From NCBI RefSeq assembly GCF_030055435.1, contig NZ_JASFYG010000002.1:207224-271223 (forward strand): DNA of 64,000 bases, read 5' to 3'. Of this stretch, positions 28,343-35,863 are shown piece by piece; the stretch's first letter is position 1; each line of letters opens with the position of its first letter. A program made the translations under genes and the position numbers. This DNA is from Methanothermobacter sp. GTDB taxonomy: Archaea > Methanobacteriota > Methanobacteria > Methanobacteriales > Methanothermobacteraceae. The notes under the pieces are model-generated. The model worked only from the letters and a program-made list of their open reading frames with translations. It searched no databases and was not told where the DNA came from.

Positions 28343-28410
28343 TCGGTTAATATGAACATGGAGGGGTCATAGGGGATTAAAAGATCCCAGATAGCTTTCA
28401 GGTGATTGAA

Positions 28411-29667
28411 ATGAATATCACAGAGAAAATCCTTGCAGATGCAGCCGGAGTAGCTGAGGTCACACCCGGCGAGATAATAGAGGCAAGGGTTGACCTTGCA
28501 ATGACCCACGACGGCACATCACCCCCAACAATCCGTACATTTAGGGAGATAGCCTCAAGGGGAGGCCCACAGAGGGTGTGGGACCCTGAAAGAATAGTTA
28601 TGGTATTCGACCACAACGTACCACCCAACACAATCGGGGCAGCAGAGTTCCAGAGGGTAACATCCGAATTCGCATCTGAGCAGGGGATAAATAATATCTT
28701 CAAGAACGCTGAGGGAATATGCCACCAGGTCCTCCCTGAGAAAGGATTTGCACGCCCAGGAATGGTCATAGTGGGTGCAGACTCGCACACATGCACATAC
28801 GGGGCATTTGGGGCATTTGCAACTGGAATGGGAGCCACAGACATGGCAATGGTATTCGCCACAGGAAAAACATGGTTCATGGTGCCCGAGGCAATGCGCA
28901 TAGAGGTTACAGGTGAACTGCAGGGTTTCGCCACAGCTAAGGATGTTATACTGAAAATCATAGGGGAAATCGGTGTTGATGGTGCAACATACCGGGCTGT
29001 GGAGTTCACTGGAAGCACGGTTGATGAAATGGACGTTGCCGGAAGGATGACAATTTGCAACATGGCAGTTGAAATGGGGGCCAAAAACGGTATAATGGAG
29101 CCCAGCAGGGAGATAATCCAGTATGTAAAGTCCAGGACAGGGAGAGACTTCAGGGTTTACCGTTCAGATAGGGACAGCCAGTACGTGGAGGACCACCACT
29201 TCGATGTCTCCGACCTCGAACCACAGGTTGCCTGCCCCGACGACGTGGATAACGTGACACCTGTTCACAGGGTTGAGGGAACCCACATAGACGAGGCATT
29301 CCTTGGTTCATGCACAAACGGCCGCTACGAGGACCTCAAAATGGCAGCAGATGTCCTTGGAGATAGAAGGATCCATGATGATGTGAGGTTCATAGTTGCA
29401 CCCGCCTCAAGGGAGATCTACTTAAGGGCACTGAAGGATGGTATAATAGAGGCCTTCATAAGGGCCGGGGCCATAGTCTGCAACCCAGGATGCGGGCCCT
29501 GTCTCGGAGCCCACATGGGGGTCCTGGCTCCAGGAGAGGTTAGCATAGCCACAACCAACAGGAACTTCAGGGGAAGGATGGGGGACCCATCATCAAAGGT
29601 ATACCTGGCCAACCCTGCAGTCGTGGCGGAATCGGCAGTTAAAGGGGTGATCAGCGCACCCGAATAG
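28411..29667 (+). CDS. aksD: Homoaconitase large subunit (AksD/HacA)
   Basis: The [4Fe-4S] large subunit of methanogen homoaconitase, which isomerises homocitrate and longer analogs. The 418 residues have ADSHTCTYGAFGAFATGMG, the cluster cysteine in LGSCTNGRYEDLKMAA, and the pair in CNPGCGPCLGAHMG. LeuC-type isopropylmalate isomerases are similar; the location after aksA favours the coenzyme B pathway. The small subunit is not in the window. I chose the ATG at 28411, four bases after GGTGAT, over the GTG at 28402 inside that motif. Confidence 0.88.
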   Translation: MNITEKILADAAGVAEVTPGEIIEARVDLAMTHDGTSPPTIRTFREIASRGGPQRVWDPERIVMVFDHNVPPNTIGAAEFQRVTSEFASEQGINNIFKNAEGICHQVLPEKGFARPGMVIVGADSHTCTYGAFGAFATGMGATDMAMVFATGKTWFMVPEAMRIEVTGELQGFATAKDVILKIIGEIGVDGATYRAVEFTGSTVDEMDVAGRMTICNMAVEMGAKNGIMEPSREIIQYVKSRTGRDFRVYRSDRDSQYVEDHHFDVSDLEPQVACPDDVDNVTPVHRVEGTHIDEAFLGSCTNGRYEDLKMAADVLGDRRIHDDVRFIVAPASREIYLRALKDGIIEAFIRAGAIVCNPGCGPCLGAHMGVLAPGEVSIATTNRNFRGRMGDPSSKVYLANPAVVAESAVKGVISAPE

Positions 29668-29704
29668 AAAAATGGGAAGACCCGCATTATGAGGGAGGCA
29701 AGAA

Positions 29705-30247
29705 ATGGATGTCAATATCATGGAGGAGATTGAACGCATTGAGAGGATAATAGGGAAGCTCTCAAACACCCAGAAGATACTGCTATCAACAGACGGCTCG
29801 GTAACAAGGATACTTGACGTCCTAAGGGGAACAGTAACCATAAGGACCATAAAACAGGAATTCATACCATCAACTCCAGAAATCGCAGATAAACTCAGGA
29901 TACCCCCCGGTGAAATGGTTAATCACAGGGTGGTTGTGATAGGGAATAATGAACCCCTGATACACGCAGTATCATACATACCACTATCAAGGCTTGATGA
30001 TGGATTCAGAGAGGACCTCATAAGGGCGGATATACCCATAGGAAGGATACTGAAGAAGCACAGTATAGAATCCCGCAGGGAGATAGAGATCCTTGACATA
30101 GAAAGTCCCAGCAGAGAACTTAGGGAAATATTCAAAACAGACTCCCCCATGCTCACAAGGACCTACAACATAATCCACCAGGACGAGGTGCTCATAAGGA
30201 TAAAGGAGACCTTCCCATTTGACTGGTTCAGGGAAGAATTTCGGTAA
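29705..30247 (+). CDS. DUF98 chorismate-lyase-like protein
   Basis: A 180-residue protein of the DUF98 / chorismate pyruvate-lyase superfamily, with LLSTDGSVTRILDVLRG, then EMVNHRVVVIG, AVSYIPLSRL and RTYNIIHQDEVLIRIKETFP. Family members cleave chorismate to 4-hydroxybenzoate; a related MJ0807 exists in Methanocaldococcus. A role in supplying an aromatic precursor is possible but unproven. It stands between homoaconitase and FEN-1 on the same strand, ending 10 bases before fen. Confidence 0.72.
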   Translation: MDVNIMEEIERIERIIGKLSNTQKILLSTDGSVTRILDVLRGTVTIRTIKQEFIPSTPEIADKLRIPPGEMVNHRVVVIGNNEPLIHAVSYIPLSRLDDGFREDLIRADIPIGRILKKHSIESRREIEILDIESPSRELREIFKTDSPMLTRTYNIIHQDEVLIRIKETFPFDWFREEFR

Positions 30248-30257
30248 CGGTGTTTTC

Positions 30258-31244
30258 ATGGGAGTTAAATTAAAGGATATAATATCAGCAGAGAAGATAA
30301 GTCTTGATGATCTCAGGGGACGCACCGTTGCAGTTGATGCAGCCAACAGCATATACCAGTTCCTCTCAAGCATAAGACAGAGGGATGGAACACCCCTCAT
30401 GGACTCAGAGGGGCGGGTGACATCCCACCTCAGCGGAATACTCTACAGGACAGCGGCAGTTATGGAGAGGGATATAAGGGTTGCCTATGTCTTTGATGGG
30501 AAATCCCATCACCTCAAGGGCGAAACAGTAACAAGGCGTATTGAAACCCGGAAGAAATCTGAAATGGAATGGAAGAGGGCCCTTGAGGAGGGTGACATCG
30601 AGAGGGCAAGGAAGTATGCTGTGAGGTCCTCAAGGATGTCACAGGATATAGTTGAAAGCTCCAAAAGGCTCCTTGAACTCCTAGGGATACCATACGTCCA
30701 GGCACCTGGAGAAGGGGAGGCACAGGCATCATTCATTGTCAGGAGGGGTGATGCCTGGGCAGTGGCATCCCAGGACTACGACTGCCTCCTCTTCGGAGCC
30801 CCCAGGGTCGTTAGAAACCTAACACTCAGCGGAAAACTGGAGGAACCAGAGATAATTGAACTGGAATCTGTCCTTAGGGATCTTTCAATCACCCATGAAC
30901 AGCTCGTGGACCTAGCACTCCTCGTTGGCACAGACTTCAATGATGGAATAAAGGGGATAGGTGCAAGGAGGGGACTCAAACTCATAAAGGAGAAGGGTGA
31001 CCTATTCAGTGTAATTGATGAGGTTGATGGGGACATCGGAGGCGACCCCCACGTCCTCAGGGGGATATTCCTTGAACCCGACGTGACTGGGGACTATGAG
31101 CTCAGATGGAGGAAACCTGATAGGGATGGGGTCATAGAGTTCCTCTGCGGTGAGCATGGCTTCTCAGAGGAAAGGGTAATGACGGCCCTTAAAAAAATTG
31201 AAGGTGCTTCATTCACACAGAAAAGCCTTGAGGACTGGTTCTAA
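30258..31244 (+). CDS. fen: Flap endonuclease 1
   Basis: FEN-1 removes 5' flaps in Okazaki fragment maturation. The 328 residues begin MGVKLKDIISAEKISLDDL and show TVAVDAANSIYQFL (N-domain metal Asp), YVFDGKSHHLKG, VQAPGEGEAQASF (I-domain acidic cluster), ASQDYDCLLFGAP and LVGTDFNDGIKGIG. The C-terminus SFTQKSLEDWF is the PCNA-interacting box. The ATG at 30258 follows GGTG and gives the canonical length; the longer frame to 30219 overlaps the DUF98 gene. Confidence 0.96.
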   Translation: MGVKLKDIISAEKISLDDLRGRTVAVDAANSIYQFLSSIRQRDGTPLMDSEGRVTSHLSGILYRTAAVMERDIRVAYVFDGKSHHLKGETVTRRIETRKKSEMEWKRALEEGDIERARKYAVRSSRMSQDIVESSKRLLELLGIPYVQAPGEGEAQASFIVRRGDAWAVASQDYDCLLFGAPRVVRNLTLSGKLEEPEIIELESVLRDLSITHEQLVDLALLVGTDFNDGIKGIGARRGLKLIKEKGDLFSVIDEVDGDIGGDPHVLRGIFLEPDVTGDYELRWRKPDRDGVIEFLCGEHGFSEERVMTALKKIEGASFTQKSLEDWF

Positions 31245-31323
31245 GGATCATGGACTCCACTAGATGTGGGTATATGTACTAGTGGAGTGTCACTGGACTG
31301 GCTCTAAAATCATGAACTCCACT
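31232..31323. repeat. Duplicated fen stop region with 10-bp hairpin
   Basis: GGACTGGTTCTAAGG then ATCATGGACTCCACT (31232-31261) recurs as GGACTGGCTCTAAAATCATG then AACTCCACT (31295-31323), about 26 of 30 aligned positions. The first copy holds the fen stop, the second the stop of the convergent helicase. Between them ACTCCACTAG (31254-31263) pairs perfectly with CTAGTGGAGT (31279-31288), giving a stem with a 15-nt loop that may terminate either transcript. Confidence 0.75.
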
Positions 31324-33289
31324 CCCGCAGATCATCAGCGGAGGGTTCATATAGGAATCCCTTTTCCCTGCAGTATTCAATCAGCCTCCGGTAGGATGGA
31401 TGTGATGAGAGGGTACCGGTATCACCTATTATTATGAGCTTGCGCCTTGCCCGTGTAAGTGAAACATTGAGTCTCCTGAGATCCCTGAGGAAACCTATGT
31501 TACCTTCACTGTTACTTCTAACCATTGAGATGATGATGACCTCCCTCTCACGTCCCTGGAAACCATCCACACTGTTAACCTCAACAGGGGTCATGGAGGA
31601 TATCAGGTCCACCTGGTCATCGTAGGGTGTTATTATACCGATCTCCTCTTCTTTCACACCCATCCTGATGAGTGCACCAGCGATTATAACTGCAAGGTCA
31701 GCCTCAAGGGGGTTCTGGATTGATGTTGAGCCCTTCAGCCTCCTCTCACCCCTCCCAACCTTCGAGGTATCAATAAAGAGGACAGGGTCCCTTTCTGCAA
31801 TTTTCCTGTGCGGCATTGAGTCAGGGATCTCAGAGGATATAACATCCAGTATTGAGATTTCCTCAAGGGAAGGGTGGGCCCTTATCCTTCCCCCATAGAA
31901 CTCCCTGTTCGGGAACTCCATTATGGCAGGGTTCATACGGTACTGGCAGTTCAACATCCATGAATTCTCAGGGTATGACCCTATGAGCTCCTCAAAGAGT
32001 GTCAACTCCAGTTCAGAGGCCTCAGGGTTCAGTATGGTCGGTGGAAGCTGCCTATGGTCCCCTGCCAGCACGAACCTTGGTGCACGTGAGAGTGGTATGA
32101 GTATACTGGGAATTGTGGCCTGGGATGCCTCATCGACAATCGCAACATCAAACTTCACATTATCTATGTACTCGAGGGCCGCAGATGAGTTGGTTGCAAG
32201 GACAACCTGGCTGTTACGGATTATCCTCTCAACGATTTCAACTTCAACCTCCTGCATCTTCCTGTGGAGTTCATCTATCTGCTGGTTGACCTCTATCCAG
32301 CGGGCCATGGATATCATCACGTTGGGGGATATTCCCCGGGCGCCCCTCCTCTTTGCTGCGTTGATCATTATCTGACTGTCTGTGAGCCCCCTTCGTAGCT
32401 GGGGGGTGGGTTTATGGTGCCTTTCACGCTCCTCAATGAGCCTGTCAACCCTCTCCTGGTATTCGAGGACCCTCCTGTAGTCGGGGTGGTTCTCAAGTTT
32501 ATATGCAAGTGTCTCCTGCAGGTTGGTCCTGGAGACCCTCTGGGGGTGTCCAAGACGGACACACCTCAGATGACCTGCGATTCCCTCAAGGAGGTTATCA
32601 ACTGCAGCGTTGCTCTCAGCCGTCACAAGGACACGGTTACCCCTCCTGACCTCCTGCCTTATGAGTTCATGGAGTGTACGGGTCTTCCCTGTACCGAAGG
32701 GTCCATGTATAAGGAAGAAGTCATCTGATCCAAGGGCCCTCATTATAGCCTCCCTCTGGGACCTGTTGAGTTCAGGGTCCACGGGTTCAAATTCAACAAT
32801 CTGGTGACCAGATGGCTTTTCATTCCCAAGTAGAAACCTTAAAACCCTGAACACATTCCTTCCTGCACCCTTGAGGTTGTCTATCATCCTCTGGAAGGTT
32901 ATGTCATTGGCGTAGAGGTCCACCCTTACGTTCCTCAGGGCCCAGCGGGGGACATTTTCAAGTGCCACCACAATGAATCGTTTACCCTTCGCCGCCACGG
33001 TACCTGTGAGGTCACTTCTGAGGGGGTTTCCACGGCTTATCAGGACAAGGTCACCCACTGATATCTGGGTATCTATGGGTTCCCTCCTCCCGTATTTCAC
33101 GAGATGAAATCCAAGTTCACGCCCGGTTACCTTACCGTTAAGGCCATTTATGGCCCTTCCTATCCTTTCACGCTTCTGGGGGGACAGTCTCCTTATCTCG
33201 TTCATCATGGCGTTTATCTCTGCCTCCCTCTCCATCTCAACAAGTTTAATGAGCCTCTTTATATATGATTTCACACTGATAGTATCCAC
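31310..33289 (-). CDS. UPF1/DNA2-like superfamily 1B helicase
   Basis: A 659-residue SF1B helicase. Walker A is IHGPFGTGKTRTL, motif Ia lies in RVLVTAESNAAVDNLL, motif II is VAIVDEASQATIP, motif III LAGDHRQLPPTI, motif V VNSVDGFQGRE and motif VI NVSLTRARRKLIIIG. Its N-terminus (1-160) carries a stalk/beta-barrel region (ISVGDLVLISRGNPL). Archaeal members act on DNA or RNA; the convergent fen gene hints at DNA repair, which is inference. Confidence 0.9.
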   Translation of the reverse strand: MDTISVKSYIKRLIKLVEMEREAEINAMMNEIRRLSPQKRERIGRAINGLNGKVTGRELGFHLVKYGRREPIDTQISVGDLVLISRGNPLRSDLTGTVAAKGKRFIVVALENVPRWALRNVRVDLYANDITFQRMIDNLKGAGRNVFRVLRFLLGNEKPSGHQIVEFEPVDPELNRSQREAIMRALGSDDFFLIHGPFGTGKTRTLHELIRQEVRRGNRVLVTAESNAAVDNLLEGIAGHLRCVRLGHPQRVSRTNLQETLAYKLENHPDYRRVLEYQERVDRLIEERERHHKPTPQLRRGLTDSQIMINAAKRRGARGISPNVMISMARWIEVNQQIDELHRKMQEVEVEIVERIIRNSQVVLATNSSAALEYIDNVKFDVAIVDEASQATIPSILIPLSRAPRFVLAGDHRQLPPTILNPEASELELTLFEELIGSYPENSWMLNCQYRMNPAIMEFPNREFYGGRIRAHPSLEEISILDVISSEIPDSMPHRKIAERDPVLFIDTSKVGRGERRLKGSTSIQNPLEADLAVIIAGALIRMGVKEEEIGIITPYDDQVDLISSMTPVEVNSVDGFQGREREVIIISMVRSNSEGNIGFLRDLRRLNVSLTRARRKLIIIGDTGTLSSHPSYRRLIEYCREKGFLYEPSADDLREWSS

Positions 33290-33350
33290 CCCAGACTTTA
33301 CCTACGGTAGTATCTCATTATCTTCATTAACATGATTTTATAGGATTCAC

Positions 33351-33971
33351 CTAGAATGGTGGGTATTCCCCGAAGAACTCCCTGGCGTATCTCCTTGCGG
33401 TTTCAACCTGCTTTGGGTATCTCTTGCTAAGACGCTCCTCCAGTTCTTCACGGGTCTCTGATGATGCAACGGTCTTCAGGAAATTCACGTAAACCTCAAG
33501 ACTATCAACTTCATCCTCTGGTCCCCTTAAACAGGGCATCTCAATGGTCAGGCAGATGTCCTCGCGTCTGAAGAGTTTCTTGCGTATGTGGGGTGATACC
33601 GACCCTATTAGGACACCCTTCTCCAGTTCTATGAGGGGAGGGACACCGTCCCTGCTCCTCCTTGAGGGATCCGTTAATCTGCTGTAGCTCTCCTCCCTGT
33701 AGCAGTGGGCCTCCAGGTATGTTGATGGCTGGTACTTCTCTATGAGTCCTATTATTTCTCTTCCCTGCTGGCTCCTGTAATAATTGGGGTCGAGTGTGCT
33801 CAGGTACTCTGTTGGGTTGCAGCTGTATATTATCAGCTTTCCACTCCTGATGACATTGAAACCAAGCCTCTTAAGGGCCCTTATAGCTGTGAAGCCCTCC
33901 TTTCCATGCACACCACCAACAAAGAGTCTTACAGGACCTTTACCCTTATCTATCATCCTGAAGAAACCCAA
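33351..33971 (-). CDS. DUF2119 family protein
   Basis: A methanogen-enriched protein of unknown function, about 206 residues. RLFVGGVHGKEGFTAIRALKRL, STYLEAHCYREESYSRLTDP and CLTIEMPCLRG resemble an amidohydrolase or carboxypeptidase-like fold with HGxEG, H-C and E residues that could bind metal, which is inference. I chose the TTG at 33971 because AGGAGG lies six bases upstream; ATG 34007 would overlap ahcY by 26 bases. It is the downstream partner of ahcY. Confidence 0.75.
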   Translation of the reverse strand: MGFFRMIDKGKGPVRLFVGGVHGKEGFTAIRALKRLGFNVIRSGKLIIYSCNPTEYLSTLDPNYYRSQQGREIIGLIEKYQPSTYLEAHCYREESYSRLTDPSRRSRDGVPPLIELEKGVLIGSVSPHIRKKLFRREDICLTIEMPCLRGPEDEVDSLEVYVNFLKTVASSETREELEERLSKRYPKQVETARRYAREFFGEYPPF

Positions 33972-33981
33972 GTTCTTCCTC

Positions 33982-35235
33982 CTATGTACCCTCTTCCCAG
34001 CTTTCAAGGTACCTTCTCTGTTTCTCTGTCAGTTCATCAATCTGGATTCCCATGGCCTCCAGCTTCATCTCCGCAACCCGAATGTCTATCTCATCAGGGG
34101 CCCTGTAGACGCCGGGTTCAGGTTTTTCAGTGAGGAGGTGTCTCGCTGATAGTGCCTGCATTGCAAAGCTCATGTCCATTATCTCTGCGGGGTGGCCCTG
34201 ACCCCTCTCTGAGGCGAGGTTCACCAGTCTCCCCTCGGCAAGGAGGTATAATTTGCGCCCATCAGGCATGATGAAGACCTCTATGTCCTCCTTAACCAGT
34301 CTTTTCTCCCCTGATAACCTTTCAAGGTCCTCCCTGTTTATTTCAACGTTGAAGTGGCCTGCATTTGCCATCACACAGCCGTCCTTCATGTTCATGAAGT
34401 CATCACCCGCAACCACATCAGTGTTTCCTGTTGCAGTTACCAGTATATCTGCATGTTTAACGGCCTCTGAGACCCTCATAACCCTGAATCCATCCATACG
34501 GGCCTCGAGTGCCCTTATGGGGTTAACCTCGGTTACTATGACATTCGCGCCAAGGCCCTGGGCCCTCAGGGCTATTCCGCGTCCGCACCAACCATAGCCA
34601 CACACCACAACGGTTTTGCCTGCTATGAGCATGTTGGTGGTTCCCATTATGGAGTCAAATGTGGACTGGCCGGTTCCATAGCGGTTGTCGAATAGGTACT
34701 TTGTGTAGGCGTCGTTCACGGCCATCACGGGAAATTCGAGGGCACCATCGGCTGCCATGGCCTTTAGTCGGTGTATACCTGTTGTTGTCTCCTCACAGGC
34801 ACCTATTATTCCATCAAGAAGTTCCCTCCTTTCCCTGTGCACCAGGAATATCATGTCTGCCCCGTCGTCTATGAGGATGTCAGGTTCATGGTCCAGGACA
34901 CGGTGTATGTTTTCATAGTACTCCTCATTGGTTTCACCGCGCCAGGCGTACATGTTAAGGCCCATTTTTGCTCCAGCGGCGGCTGCATCGTCCTGGGTTG
35001 ATAGGGGGTTGCATCCTGTCATGGCAACCTCTGCACCGCCTGCAAGGAGGGTGAGTCCCAGGTTTATGGTTTTTGGTTCTATATGGAGGCATGATGCTAC
35101 TGTGATCCCCTCGAATGGTTTTTCCTCTGAGAAGTCCCTCTTGATCCTTTCAAGTACAGGCATGTGTTCTTGGACCCACTGGATCTTCTTTTTACCCTGT
35201 GGGGCAAGTGATATGTCTTTAACATTATATGGCAT
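33982..35235 (-). CDS. ahcY: S-adenosylhomocysteine / S-inosylhomocysteine hydrolase
   Basis: The enzyme recycles the product of SAM-dependent methylation. The 417 residues include [25 protein letters not shown], the NAD site [21 protein letters not shown], and [11 protein letters not shown]. In M. jannaschii the homolog prefers S-inosylhomocysteine after deamination of SAH, and the same may apply here. GGTGAT precedes the ATG by three bases. Unusual inverted repeats lie 76-133 bases upstream. Confidence 0.93.
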   Translation of the reverse strand: MPYNVKDISLAPQGKKKIQWVQEHMPVLERIKRDFSEEKPFEGITVASCLHIEPKTINLGLTLLAGGAEVAMTGCNPLSTQDDAAAAGAKMGLNMYAWRGETNEEYYENIHRVLDHEPDILIDDGADMIFLVHRERRELLDGIIGACEETTTGIHRLKAMAADGALEFPVMAVNDAYTKYLFDNRYGTGQSTFDSIMGTTNMLIAGKTVVVCGYGWCGRGIALRAQGLGANVIVTEVNPIRALEARMDGFRVMRVSEAVKHADILVTATGNTDVVAGDDFMNMKDGCVMANAGHFNVEINREDLERLSGEKRLVKEDIEVFIMPDGRKLYLLAEGRLVNLASERGQGHPAEIMDMSFAMQALSARHLLTEKPEPGVYRAPDEIDIRVAEMKLEAMGIQIDELTEKQRRYLESWEEGT

Positions 35236-35310
35236 GGTATCACCAGGTTAACTTAATTCATTGACTTTAGATAAATAGTTGGAGTGACCACTTAAAAATA
35301 GTTATGAGGA

Positions 35311-35368
35311 GGCCTTCTGGTGACTTTTCATTATTGCTTTTCGCCTTCCGGATCCACCACAGAAGGCT
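35311..35368 (-). promoter_or_regulatory. Mutually exclusive inverted repeats upstream of ahcY
   Basis: Reading the minus strand, AGCCTTCTGTGGTGG (35354-35368) can pair with GGAAGGCG (about 35342-35349) as a short hairpin, or with CACCAGAAGGCC (35311-35322) as a longer stem with a bulge. The three elements could be an RNA switch or attenuator, or operator half-sites. A TATA-like CTATTTATC lies closer to ahcY, at about 35270-35278; if used, the elements would be upstream of the transcript and so would be DNA sites. Confidence 0.4.
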
Positions 35369-35863
35369 GTTAATGATCCATATAATTGCTTAAATTTTGT
35401 TTTTTTAGATTATAAAGATTTAAAAGATTTTGATTCAATAATGAAAATTCCAATAAACTCTTTGAAATTATAAAACATTTTTAGTGATTCTAATAAGTTC
35501 ATATCACACTAAAAAATATTTTTAAAGCTTTTAATCCAATAAAATAATTTTTTAAGGTCATTGAAGGGATATCCTTCAGAAGTTTTTGACCATTTTCCAG
35601 CTAGCCTTTTATAATAACCACATGTTATTTTAAGCTTCTTTTATCATTAAAAGGCATTATAGTTTATTTTTAACTTTTTATCTCGCTAAAATTTTGATTT
35701 TAATTTTTTAAATTATTCATGATCTTTATTTTTTAATTATAAAGCCCAAAAGCAAGTCGTCTGTCAATATAAATGAACTGCATTATCGGGGATCGACAAA
35801 TTTATAAGTCTGAGAGGAGAAATTTCAGAGTGATACAGGCCAAATAGAGAAAAAATCCGCCCT
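35369..35863 (+). promoter_or_regulatory. CRISPR leader, AT-rich, with predicted promoter
   Basis: About 490 bases of very AT-rich DNA without a credible reading frame precede the first repeat. A palindrome, TGAAGG-GATAT-CCTTCA, is at 35562-35578. A TATA-like ATTTATAAG at 35800-35808 lies about 60 bases before the first repeat and would start transcription at roughly 35830, running into the array. The location next to the least degenerate repeats, opposite the decayed end, identifies it as the leader. Confidence 0.75.

Noticed and set aside
30219-30257. N-terminal extension of fen
   Set aside because: It lies inside the DUF98 coding end; the ATG at 30258 has a Shine-Dalgarno and gives the canonical N-terminus.
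35369-35863. Search for cas or other genes between ahcY and the array
   Set aside because: The AT-rich region has only short frames without start signals; it is best explained as leader.
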